Positions 7,241-14,347 of a DNA stretch of 34,508 bases are shown here, in pieces (position 1 is the stretch's first letter; each line of letters starts with the position of its first letter). Under the pieces are notes generated by a model, which had not been told where the DNA came from, did not search any database, and saw only the letters and a list, made by a program, of their open reading frames with translations. The stretch lies in NCBI GenBank assembly GCA_036381435.1, contig DASVCW010000027.1:1-34508 (forward strand), in the 5' to 3' direction. The stretch comes from Fodinibius sp036381435 (GTDB taxonomy: Bacteria; Bacteroidota; Rhodothermia; Balneolales; Balneolaceae). The translations under genes and the position numbers were made by a program.

Positions 7241-7597
7241 TTATCTAAGGCTATCAGGTGGTATAGTTTGAGTAGTATCATTTCTCAGCTGGTCCAGCTT
7301 TAAAAGCTCGATAGCCCGGTTGATGCGTTCTTTTTGCTGCTCGGGAAATTTTTCATAGTATTTGTGGCTTTGTTCAAATACCTGTCGCGAAATCTCGTAT
7401 TTATGAAACACTTCTTGGACTAATGAATCGGCAGAAAGGCTGTCTTTTGCTGCCACTTCTGAAAAAGACCGTACCAGCTGGAGTTCAACCAGTAGATTTA
7501 TGTACTTCTTTTCGGATATTAAGCGGTCGGGTTCTTCCGGAGTTTGTTTACAGCTGTTCAGGGACAGCAGCAAGAGTATTATTAGACAAAAACGCAT
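7241..7597 (-). CDS. DUF4296-type lipoprotein
   Basis: This 118-residue protein starts with a short hydrophobic signal and a lipobox, LLLLSLNSCKQ, so it should be lipid-modified on the cysteine and carried to the inner or outer membrane. The body is a charged, helical domain (KYINLLVELQLVRSF, then VFHKYEISRQVFEQSHKYY and FPEQQKERINRAIELL) typical of DUF4296, a family of small lipoproteins seen mainly in Bacteroidota and relatives. No function is known to me. It starts two bases after the SDR gene stops, so the two are probably co-transcribed. A codon-aligned remnant of its last 18 codons lies beyond its stop, at 7054-7112. Confidence 0.8.
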   Translation of the reverse strand: MRFCLIILLLLSLNSCKQTPEEPDRLISEKKYINLLVELQLVRSFSEVAAKDSLSADSLVQEVFHKYEISRQVFEQSHKYYEKFPEQQKERINRAIELLKLDQLRNDTTQTIPPDSLR

Positions 7598-7599
7598 AG

Positions 7600-8307
7600 C
7601 TATTGTTCTTCCGGACGTTTGGGGTTTAGGGGTCGCATAGTGATGTCGTTAATGAGAAAATTGTCGGGCGTTTCCAGAACGTTGATGAGCACTTGAGCGA
7701 CATCTTCAGGCTGCATCATATTTGAATGGGGTTCATCGAAGAAGTCGGTGGCCGTAGAACCCGGATAAAAACAACTGACTTTGATACCGTCATACCGCAA
7801 CTCCTGAAACAGAGCTTCGCTAAAGCCACGTACTCCGAATTTTGAAGCATTGTAGCCTGACATTGTAGGCCTGCCTACTTTCCCCGCGATGGAAGCGATA
7901 TTTACAATATGGCAAACGGCGTCATTTTGTTTCATCAGCGGGGCAATCTTTCGGCACATATAAAAAGTCCCTGAAAGGTTCGTACTGATCATGCTTTCCC
8001 AGTCTTTCAGAGAAAGTTCATCTATGTTTTTGAATGTTGCCAGTCCGGCATTATTGATTAAAATATCGGGCAAGTGATCATCATCGAAGGTTTTATCAAC
8101 CCATTTCTTAATATTTTGGTTACGGGTGATGTCCATCGAAACCGGAATAAACTGCTTACCCAGCTCGCGGTGAAGGTTGTCCAGTTTTGAAGCAGTTCTT
8201 GCGAGCCCATATACGGTAGCGCCCTTTTCAACCAACTTACGGCTGAAATGCTCTCCCATTCCGCTGCTGGCACCGGTGACAATGGCGATTTTTGAGTCTA
8301 AATTCAT
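7600..8307 (-). CDS. Short-chain dehydrogenase/reductase
   Basis: This 235-residue classical SDR enzyme uses NAD(P)H to reduce or oxidise a carbonyl/alcohol substrate. The Rossmann motif TGASSGMG is at 11-18, NNAG at 85-88, and the catalytic Ser139, Tyr152 and Lys156 appear in NIASIAG and YNASK. The PGSTATDFF segment is typical of FabG-like and YdfG-like enzymes. Arg37 after the second strand (GLARTASK) favours NADPH. The substrate cannot be told. The DUF4296 lipoprotein follows with only two bases between; udk lies 173 bases upstream on the same strand. Confidence 0.9.
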   Translation of the reverse strand: MNLDSKIAIVTGASSGMGEHFSRKLVEKGATVYGLARTASKLDNLHRELGKQFIPVSMDITRNQNIKKWVDKTFDDDHLPDILINNAGLATFKNIDELSLKDWESMISTNLSGTFYMCRKIAPLMKQNDAVCHIVNIASIAGKVGRPTMSGYNASKFGVRGFSEALFQELRYDGIKVSCFYPGSTATDFFDEPHSNMMQPEDVAQVLINVLETPDNFLINDITMRPLNPKRPEEQ

Positions 8308-8435
8308 AGCAATACTGTTTTGAATGATATTAAGATACTGAAAACAACTCTACCCTTAATAACTTAATCTAATGTGAATTGGAGATAAAAATGGTTTCCA
8401 AAAGAAGTTTCTTCGCCAGCTGGCTGAGAAATTTT

Positions 8436-8459
8436 TCCTTCTCCTTCTCCTTCTCCTTA
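8436..8459. repeat. Short tandem repeat, six-base unit
   Basis: About four copies of CTCCTT/TCCTTC occur in a row in the 173-base spacer between udk and the SDR gene. It is too far from the SDR start (about 130 bases) to act as a ribosome binding site, although the minus strand reads as repeated AAGGAG. Confidence 0.6.
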
Positions 8460-8480
8460 TCTCAAAACACTTTGAATTTA

Positions 8481-9095
8481 TTACTTCAAGCGATCCTGAA
8501 TTAAAGCATTGACCATATCCAGTGCCACTCGGTTTTCACCTCCGCGGGGGATAATGATATCGGCATACCGCTTGGTGGGTTCCACAAATTCCAGATGCAT
8601 GGGGCGTACGAACTTTTCGTACTGGGTAAGTACATTTTCAAGACTTCGTTCGCGCTCCACAATATCGCGTTGAATACGGCGCATCAGCCTTACATCATCT
8701 TCAGTGTCAACATACAGCTTGATGTCCATCTGCTTTCGCAGTTCCTTTTCAGTGAAAATAAGGATGCCGTCAACCAGGATAATCTGTTTGGGCTGAACCA
8801 GCTTCGTTTCTTCTTTACGAAGGTGTCTGGTGAAATCGTAATCAGGAACTTCAACCTGGTAGCCTTCTTTCAGCGCCTTGATATGGCGAATCATTAGTTC
8901 TGTTTCGAGTGAAGCGGGATGATCAAAATTCTGAGTGGAACGTTCTTCAAAGGGGAGATGCTTGAGGTTCCGGTAATAAAAATCGTGCTGCAAGAGCAAA
9001 ATATTTTCTTTGCCGATCGCATTGATGATATGCCGAACTACAGTTGTTTTTCCGGAACCGCTTCCTCCCGCAACGCCAATAATTAATGGATTCAA
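8481..9095 (-). CDS. udk: Uridine kinase
   Basis: This 204-residue kinase phosphorylates uridine and cytidine to UMP and CMP in pyrimidine salvage. The Walker A motif GGSGSGKT is at 10-17. Then come LLQHDFYYRNLKHLP and NFDHPASLETELM, which form the nucleoside pocket, PDYDFTRHLR, the VDGILIF strand, and the lid arginines in RLMRRIQRDIVERER. Length and order fit bacterial Udk. Translation starts only nine bases after the amidase gene stops on the same strand, so the two probably share a transcript; the amidase gene comes first. Confidence 0.95.
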   Translation of the reverse strand: MNPLIIGVAGGSGSGKTTVVRHIINAIGKENILLLQHDFYYRNLKHLPFEERSTQNFDHPASLETELMIRHIKALKEGYQVEVPDYDFTRHLRKEETKLVQPKQIILVDGILIFTEKELRKQMDIKLYVDTEDDVRLMRRIQRDIVERERSLENVLTQYEKFVRPMHLEFVEPTKRYADIIIPRGGENRVALDMVNALIQDRLK

Positions 9096-9104
9096 AAGAA
9101 GAGT

Positions 9105-10406
9105 TTAATTTGTGGTGAAATGCTGACTTTTCTCATAGTCTTCTTTGTAATTTCGGATAGCCCGAAAAATGGCAGAAGCAATAATACTTTGTCCGTATTC
9201 GGAACTGAGATAACGGGCTTCGCTGGGATTACTGATAAAACCGGTTTCAATAAGAACGGCCGGCATTGAGGCATGATACAGAACCACAAAACGAGCTTGT
9301 TTCACTCCGCGGGAATGTCGCTTGGCGCGTTCGTCAAGCTGATATTCAATCATCCCCGCTATTCGTTCGCTGGTGGCGATATAGCCGCTGTTGGCCAATT
9401 CATAAACTAACAGCTCCTGGGGAGTCAACTTTTGTTGTTCTGAATCATCATTTGGACTTACAACGGTATTTTCCCGTTTCATAACTTCCAGTGCTGTTTG
9501 ACTGCGTTCCAATCCCAGGAAAAAAACATCTGTTCCATAAGGCTGGGAAGACCTGTTTGAATTACAGTGTATCGAAACAAAAAGATCACCCTCATGCCGA
9601 TTAGCAATGCTTCCGCGTTCTTTAAGGCCGACATATTCATCACCGTCACGAGTGTAAACGACTTCTACTTCGGGCAAATATTCGTTGATATAGCCGCCTA
9701 CTTTTTTGGTGATGGCAAGGGCAATTTCTTTTTCTATAACTCCATTATAACCGATAGAACCGGGATCATACCCCCCATGTCCGGCATCTAAAACAACTAC
9801 ATCAAACTGCATTTTACTTTTCACCTTTTGATAGCCCATACTGGCCGCAAAGGTGGTTTTATCGGTCTCAGAGCCGCCTGCTAAAAGGTTTTCTTCAGTA
9901 ACCGTAAATCTTGACCAGATAATTGGTTCCAGCCCTTCGGTCAAATACTCAAGTTCGGTCTTGTCAGTTTCAGTGAGGCCCAGCAGTAAATCGTTACTTT
10001 TAGCATCACGGTAGGCATCACTTTTAAAAAAACTACCCTCACTTACATAGATATCAACGCCAATGCCAAAAGGTATGTCGTAAAAACTTATCTCATCGAA
10101 GATAGGGGAATCTTCGGGCAGCTGGATGGCAGTGGTATCCAGCAGTTCATCATAAAGGGATAGCTGAATGAGGTGAACTTCGTGCTGGTAAACCCGAAAT
10201 GAATCAACTGTCTGTGTTAAGTGAAAACGGAGGACTTGGCCTTTACCGTCATCACGAGTAGCAACAGACACTCTTTGAAGAGAGTTTTGCTGTGCCTGAA
10301 TTGAAGGAATGAAGCCAAAAAGGAAGAGACTAATCACCAGCAGCGGCCGCAAAAGTCGCAGGTGAAATTGAGAAAAACGTAAATAAATTAAATGCTGAAC
10401 GTTCAA
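9105..10406 (-). CDS. N-acetylmuramoyl-L-alanine amidase (Amidase_3), exported
   Basis: This zinc enzyme cleaves the bond between muramic acid and the stem peptide in peptidoglycan, typically at division or during remodelling. The C-terminal catalytic domain has the four expected ligands and acids: DAGHGG (His210), EKEIAL (Glu225), SIHCNS (His280) and LIETGFISN. The first 195 residues hold a signal peptide ending IPSIQA-QQ and a beta-rich region like an AMIN domain. No in-frame ATG exists near the start. TTG at 10406 gives 433 residues but its AAGAGG lies almost against it; a TTG nearer the hydrophobic core, about 18 codons on, would give a more usual signal peptide. The start is therefore uncertain; the function is firm. 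Confidence 0.92.
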   Translation of the reverse strand: MNVQHLIYLRFSQFHLRLLRPLLVISLFLFGFIPSIQAQQNSLQRVSVATRDDGKGQVLRFHLTQTVDSFRVYQHEVHLIQLSLYDELLDTTAIQLPEDSPIFDEISFYDIPFGIGVDIYVSEGSFFKSDAYRDAKSNDLLLGLTETDKTELEYLTEGLEPIIWSRFTVTEENLLAGGSETDKTTFAASMGYQKVKSKMQFDVVVLDAGHGGYDPGSIGYNGVIEKEIALAITKKVGGYINEYLPEVEVVYTRDGDEYVGLKERGSIANRHEGDLFVSIHCNSNRSSQPYGTDVFFLGLERSQTALEVMKRENTVVSPNDDSEQQKLTPQELLVYELANSGYIATSERIAGMIEYQLDERAKRHSRGVKQARFVVLYHASMPAVLIETGFISNPSEARYLSSEYGQSIIASAIFRAIRNYKEDYEKSQHFTTN

Positions 10407-10556
10407 CCTCTTATGGAAAGTATTAAAAGTAAATTTTGAATGAAATTAAGTAATATTTTGACAAGAATAAAAAGCAGAAAGCACTTTATATTAAAATGTT
10501 CCTGCCCATTGCTTTATTGCCGGATTAAATTATTTTAAAGCTTAATTTAATTTAAG

Positions 10557-10585
10557 TTGACTATGAATTTAGAATCAATTACACT
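10557..10585 (+). promoter_or_regulatory. Candidate promoter for the small ankyrin gene
   Basis: TTGACT at 10557-10562 is followed after 17 bases by TACACT at 10580-10585, which would put the start of transcription about 35 bases before the ATG at 10627. The region is A+T-rich and lies between divergent genes. The -10 match is weak. Confidence 0.3.
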
Positions 10586-10626
10586 TTAAATACATCAATT
10601 GTAATTCATTAAAAAGAGGTTTGCTT

Positions 10627-11004
10627 ATGGAGGAAAATAGCTTCCTGGAAGCATCGGAAAACGGAGACATAGAAACGGTTAAAAAGCATATCGACAATCC
10701 TGCTTATGTAAATAAGAGTGATGAATATGATCGGACAGCCTTAATGAAGGCTGCAAAACACGGCCACACAGAAATTGTACAATTGCTGGTTGATCATGGA
10801 GCCAATGTTAATGCCCGCGATAATCGCGGTACAAGTGCTTTGTATTGGGCTTCGAGCAACGGCCATCATCGAATTGTACAACTACTCATTAAACATCACA
10901 GCGATGTGGGTGTTTTTGATAATCGTGGATGGTCGGCAAAAGATCAGGCGAGGTATCACCATTACGATGATATCGTTCACACTTTAGAAAGTGCGGGAGC
11001 CTGA
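10627..11004 (+). CDS. Small ankyrin-repeat protein
   Basis: The 125-residue protein consists almost wholly of ankyrin repeats: three to four units are visible, with motifs DRTALMKAAKHGHTEIVQLL, VDHGANVNARDNRG, TSALYWASSNGHHRIVQLL, and a last, weaker unit starting WSAKDQARYHHYDDIV. Ankyrin repeats bind proteins; no enzymatic domain, signal peptide or membrane segment is present, so a cytoplasmic binding role is likely. I chose the ATG at 10627 over the in-frame TTG at 10621 because an AGAGG lies at proper distance before the ATG. A terminator follows. The partner is unknown. A larger ankyrin protein is encoded at 26615. Confidence 0.88.
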   Translation: MEENSFLEASENGDIETVKKHIDNPAYVNKSDEYDRTALMKAAKHGHTEIVQLLVDHGANVNARDNRGTSALYWASSNGHHRIVQLLIKHHSDVGVFDNRGWSAKDQARYHHYDDIVHTLESAGA

Positions 11005-11037
11005 AGGGTTTAAAATTTAGAATGACAAATTGAAGAG

Positions 11038-11070
11038 AAAAGCCTGCTCTGTATGGAGTGGGCTTTTTTT
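11038..11070 (+). terminator. Intrinsic terminator after the ankyrin gene
   Basis: AAAGCC and CTC pair with GAG and GGCTTT (one internal TG/TG mismatch) around a TGTATG loop. The hairpin ends in a run of seven T. It lies 34 bases after the stop codon. Confidence 0.75.
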
Positions 11071-11115
11071 ATTTACCCTAAATCCCCGGCAGAAGATTTC
11101 CGTTATCTCGCACTG

Positions 11116-11183
11116 TCGCTCTGCCATGCGTGCGAATGAGATGGTAGGTAGTGGGGGGATCGGGATGTTCCACTGCAGAGCGA
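11116..11183. repeat. Inverted repeat in the convergent spacer
   Basis: TCGCTCTGC at 11116-11124 and GCAGAGCGA at 11175-11183 are perfect 9-base inverted repeats around a 50-base core. Smaller pairs, TCGCAC/GTGCGA and GTTCCA/TGGAAC, are nested around them. The element lies between the ankyrin terminator and the end of the methyltransferase gene. Confidence 0.5.
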
Positions 11184-11209
11184 TGGAACAAGATAACAAG
11201 ATAGGTGAA

Positions 11210-11935
11210 TCAAGCTTGCAACAGAAAAATAGTCGGTTTTTTATGAATGGAAAGGCCGGAGTTTTTTTGCCATTCAGAAACCGGTTTTGAGATGATGGTT
11301 TCATCCGGCAGTGTTAAATTGGTAGCCGTGCAAAAGCGGGTGTTCGGCCGACAATACTTTATGACATCTTTTAGGATGGCATCATTACGGTGCGGAGCTT
11401 CCATAAAAATCTGAGTGCGATGATGAGATTTTGATTCCTGCTCTAAATCCTGAATCGCTTTCTTACGTTTTTTTTCTTCAATAGGCAAATAACCGTGAAA
11501 GCTAAACTGTTGTCCGTTAAATCCTGATGCCATCAAAGCCAAAAGGATAGAAGAAGGGCCTACCAGGGGCGATACTTTAATATTTTGAGCATGAGCCATT
11601 TTAACAAGTTCAGCACCGGGGTCAGCTACAGCAGGACATCCTGCTTCTGAAATAAGTCCCGCATTTTTACCTTTTTTAAGAGGATTTAAGAAAGAAGCGA
11701 TCTCCTGAACCGGCGTCTTTTTATTAAGCAGTAAAAACTCAATTTCATATTCGGGGATAGTATCATTCACCCACTGCAGGTATCGAACGGTTGTCTGAAT
11801 ATTTTCAACAATCAGCACATCCAGCTTACGAATAATATTTAAAACATAATCAGGAATAGTGTTATTCTCGGGCGTTTTACCCAGAGTGTTAGGAATAAGA
11901 AAGAGTGTGCCTTTGGCTGATTTTGATGTACTCAT
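11210..11935 (-). CDS. SAM-dependent methyltransferase, RsmI-like paralogue
   Basis: This 241-residue protein has the tetrapyrrole-methylase (SAM-dependent) fold of RsmI, the enzyme that methylates C1402 of 16S rRNA. It begins GTLFLIPNTLGK where RsmI has a GTLY-ATPIGN motif. It keeps LISEAGCPAVADPGAELV, then VSPLVGPSSILLALMASG and FSFHGYLP, which build the SAM and substrate sites. The first loop (IVENIQTTVRYL) lacks the AEDTR-like motif of true RsmI. It is shorter than RsmI, so I read it as the short paralogue found in Bacteroidota. Its target may differ from C1402. A DUF3592-like gene lies three bases upstream. Confidence 0.82.
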   Translation of the reverse strand: MSTSKSAKGTLFLIPNTLGKTPENNTIPDYVLNIIRKLDVLIVENIQTTVRYLQWVNDTIPEYEIEFLLLNKKTPVQEIASFLNPLKKGKNAGLISEAGCPAVADPGAELVKMAHAQNIKVSPLVGPSSILLALMASGFNGQQFSFHGYLPIEEKKRKKAIQDLEQESKSHHRTQIFMEAPHRNDAILKDVIKYCRPNTRFCTATNLTLPDETIISKPVSEWQKNSGLSIHKKPTIFLLQA

Positions 11936-11938
11936 AAA

Positions 11939-12421
11939 TCAATCTACTCGTTCGATAACCACTTTTTTATCACCCTTTCGCCGTTTTCTGTTGGCATACC
12001 TGCTTGTCCAAATGGCGAGGAAAAGGGTGGCTAAAAATCCCACAGAAGCCATCGCAATGTTTGTCAGTACCAGATCTTTTTGTACATCATAGGTCTGCAT
12101 AATAATAATTTCCTGAAAAGCATCAGGCATGTATCGAACAGGAACTATTCGCGATCCCTGCAACCTTCCGGCCATTTCTATAGGCAAGGATAACTTTTGT
12201 TGAATTTCTTCACCGCTGTGTGTTTCAAAACGAAATACAATATATCCGTGGGTTTGGGCTGCCACCTGTTTTATTTCAAAATCGATCACTTCGGCTGTAT
12301 AACTGGTGCCATTTTTATAGGTATCAACGGCACTGTAGTAAACAGCTGCCTGATGTAAAATCAGAAACAAAAAACTGGCAGGAATAAGCCAGACAAGATA
12401 CAGGAATTTATAGCGATTCAT
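11939..12421 (-). CDS. DUF3592-like membrane protein
   Basis: This 160-residue protein has two transmembrane segments, near residues 9-28 and 120-140, with a beta-rich domain between them. That domain has the features of DUF3592: VDTYKNGTSYTAEVIDFE, YIVFRFETHSGEEI and a R-I-V-P-V-R-Y-M-P-D-A strand, the last similar to the V-x-Y-x-P-(E/D)-x-P motif. The C-terminal tail is strongly basic (RYANRKRRKGDKK) and should face the cytoplasm. Function is unknown. The methyltransferase gene follows after three bases, so they are very likely co-transcribed. Family assignment is by pattern only. Confidence 0.6.
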   Translation of the reverse strand: MNRYKFLYLVWLIPASFLFLILHQAAVYYSAVDTYKNGTSYTAEVIDFEIKQVAAQTHGYIVFRFETHSGEEIQQKLSLPIEMAGRLQGSRIVPVRYMPDAFQEIIIMQTYDVQKDLVLTNIAMASVGFLATLFLAIWTSRYANRKRRKGDKKVVIERVD

Positions 12422-12520
12422 GAGAGAAGGAAGTTGTATAGTTAGTGTCTTTAAAGATAAAAAATAATGTATTCAATATTGCGTATTTCGTATCCCGCCT
12501 GATCTAAGATTATCCCTAAA

Positions 12521-13720
12521 TTATTTGCTGATTTCCTGAAGAGTTGCCGAACGCAAAGCGGGGTCCCACATAAGCCGCCGCTGGTAGTCCTGGTGCATCA
12601 AATTACTACTCATATGAAACCAAAACGCTACTTGCAGTGAATCAAAAAACACGGCTTGTGCAAAAGGTTCACCCGAATAAGTAGAGGCTCCAAAATCAAT
12701 GCCCGCTAAAAGTCCTAAACGACTGTCGTAAAGGGCTCCATAGTATTTAAATTCACTATTGATGTTTTGCCGCTCGAAAGGCCAGTCCAGTAATTCCCAA
12801 ACCCGCTGTGAAATGGCCGGTGAGATAAGTTTTTCTTGCTGAACCGCGAGCACCAACCGGGAAAGTTCGCCTGCCGTGGATTTTGGGAATAGCGCTAATA
12901 CATCACGCCGCTGTTTGAACTGGATTCCCAGTCCCTGCTGTTCATTGAAAACGGCATTGACTTTCCGGTGAAACGGTTTATTCTGCAAATATTTTTTGGT
13001 AGCAACCAGTACCTTATCGCGAAAAGCCTTTTCCGATAATTTTCTTAAAGAAGCAAAATGTGTATCGAACGAAGCATTGTGCAGGGCGGGACTCAGTGTA
13101 ATGTATAAACCGGAAAAAGGAAGCGGTAAGTCGGTACTTTGGATATTTAGTAAGCGGTAGGTTTCGCGAATGGCTTCAATACCCAGTTTGTAATATAAAA
13201 AATCGGAAATGGCCAGGTCATTATAAATAATAGCCGACTGCACCAGGTTTTCGAGCGGTACTTTATTTTGAGGAGTGAGAACACCTTGATCAGCCAAAAC
13301 CGCTTTGACAGTTTCATGATGCGAATGGTCGATATAAGGTAGCTGAAAACGGCCAGTTTCAGAAAGCGGAATAAGCTCGTTTGGGTTGATTAAATTTTCT
13401 TCAACCAGCCGGGCATAAGTGGTGATGAGAAAAAAGTTAGAAAGAGTACCCATGGTATGAGGCACATCAGCCGAATAACGAATGCTTGTGTCGGGATTGA
13501 CGGCGGAACGGGAAACTACTGCCACGCGCTCCGGATGGAGACCGATATAATCAGTCAGGGTTTTTAAAGAAGTGGTTCTGGCAACCCATTCCTGGCCTTC
13601 CTGCAGGTCATCACTGTTTTCGAAAAGAACAAAAAGGGCTTTCGTATTAAAGCCGAAGGTGAGCAAAAGGATAAGGAGGAGCGTGCCCAGAAAAGCACCA
13701 ACAAATTTTAGAATGCGCAT
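12521..13720 (-). CDS. Class A beta-lactamase-like fold protein, catalytic motifs absent
   Basis: The 399-residue protein has an N-terminal membrane anchor (hydrophobic residues 8-24) and a periplasmic domain with the layout of class A beta-lactamase-related serine hydrolases. The expected SxxK helix start is replaced by MGTLSN (90-95), with neither the lysine nor a serine at the right spacing. The SDN loop is replaced by YNDL (166-169). The TAGELSRLV helix (282-290) that in hydrolases precedes the KTG strand is present, but in the following strand (KYYGALYDSRLG) no KTG is visible. All three active-site elements are therefore lost while the scaffold is kept. I infer a non-enzymatic binding or sensing role; a different fold superficially similar is possible. 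Confidence 0.65.
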   Translation of the reverse strand: MRILKFVGAFLGTLLLILLLTFGFNTKALFVLFENSDDLQEGQEWVARTTSLKTLTDYIGLHPERVAVVSRSAVNPDTSIRYSADVPHTMGTLSNFFLITTYARLVEENLINPNELIPLSETGRFQLPYIDHSHHETVKAVLADQGVLTPQNKVPLENLVQSAIIYNDLAISDFLYYKLGIEAIRETYRLLNIQSTDLPLPFSGLYITLSPALHNASFDTHFASLRKLSEKAFRDKVLVATKKYLQNKPFHRKVNAVFNEQQGLGIQFKQRRDVLALFPKSTAGELSRLVLAVQQEKLISPAISQRVWELLDWPFERQNINSEFKYYGALYDSRLGLLAGIDFGASTYSGEPFAQAVFFDSLQVAFWFHMSSNLMHQDYQRRLMWDPALRSATLQEISK

Positions 13721-13781
13721 GGGATGGAGAGTGGAGGATTCTTTGAATTTTTAGCGTTCAAAGATAAGGATTTTGGCACGG

Positions 13782-14347
13782 GACGACAAGGCAAACGTGA
13801 GAGGTGAGATGTGAGACGAATTTCTTCTAGGATTTTCATTTGTCGTCTTAGAACTCATACTGCTAATTTTATAAAAAATTTTGTAAGGATTTGATTTGAA
13901 AAGGGTCTTACTTAAGAACGATAATTAATTAAAGAAGACAATATGATTAAACTAAAGCACAAGAAATTGAAGGTATGGAAATTAGCAATAGAATTAACGG
14001 CAAATATTTACAGAATTACTGAAAAGTTTCCTAAAACTGAAATGTATGGACTGACTTCACAACTGCAAAGGGCAGTGGTTTCAATTCCGTCAAATATTGC
14101 GGAAGGTGCTTCCCGCTCATCAGCAAAAGAAAGGAAAAGGTTTTATGAAATTGCCCGATCTTCACTCGTGGAAGTTGATACTCAATTGGAAATCGCCATA
14201 CAATTGAATTACTTACAGGATGAAAACGAAGCTTTAGAAGATCAGTTAAACCACGTTTTTGCTATGCTATCCAATTTAATCAAAAAGCCGGGTTAGGTTG
14301 ATGAGCGAGATATGTTTCACGTCTCACATCTCACGTTTGTCCTCGTC
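13782..14347. mobile_element. Inverted-repeat element carrying a four-helix-bundle gene
   Basis: Imperfect inverted arms flank the S23-like gene. The inner 15 bases GTGAGATGTGAGACG at 13804-13818 pair perfectly with 14320-14334. Outside this both arms share CAAACGTGAGA and GACGA, with the left arm about eight bases longer by a partial internal duplication. The gene inside runs on the plus strand while both neighbours run on the minus strand. The right arm overlaps the stop codon (14346-14348) of the DUF819 gene. This resembles the intervening sequences of 23S rRNA genes, in which a four-helix-bundle reading frame sits in the loop of a long stem, but here it is intergenic. No obvious target duplication is seen. 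Confidence 0.6.
13943..14296 (+). CDS. Four-helix bundle protein (S23/IVS-encoded family)
   Basis: This 117-residue all-helical protein belongs to the family of proteins encoded in 23S rRNA intervening sequences (the so-called S23 family, related to Avd of diversity-generating retroelements). Typical features are KLKVWKLAIELTANIYRIT, KFPKTEMYGLTSQLQRA, the VSIPSNIAEGASR turn, and the closing helices EVDTQLEIAIQLNYL and LEDQLNHVFAMLSNLIK. These proteins form barrel-like pentamers in known structures and have a basic surface; their role is unclear. No reverse transcriptase or variable repeat is near, so it is not a visible diversity-generating system. It lies in an inverted-repeat element and opposes its neighbours. 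Confidence 0.92.
   Translation: MIKLKHKKLKVWKLAIELTANIYRITEKFPKTEMYGLTSQLQRAVVSIPSNIAEGASRSSAKERKRFYEIARSSLVEVDTQLEIAIQLNYLQDENEALEDQLNHVFAMLSNLIKKPG

Noticed and set aside
8436..8459. Repeated AAGGAG on the minus strand as ribosome binding site or phase-variable tract
   Set aside because: It is about 130 bases from the nearest start codon on that strand and no frame crosses it.
11030..11290. Plus-strand reading frame of 86 codons over the ankyrin terminator
   Set aside because: It starts inside the terminator region, crosses an inverted repeat and the end of the methyltransferase gene, and has no protein-like composition.
13943..14296. Avd of a diversity-generating retroelement
   Set aside because: The protein is a relative of Avd, but there is no reverse transcriptase, template repeat or variable repeat in the window.
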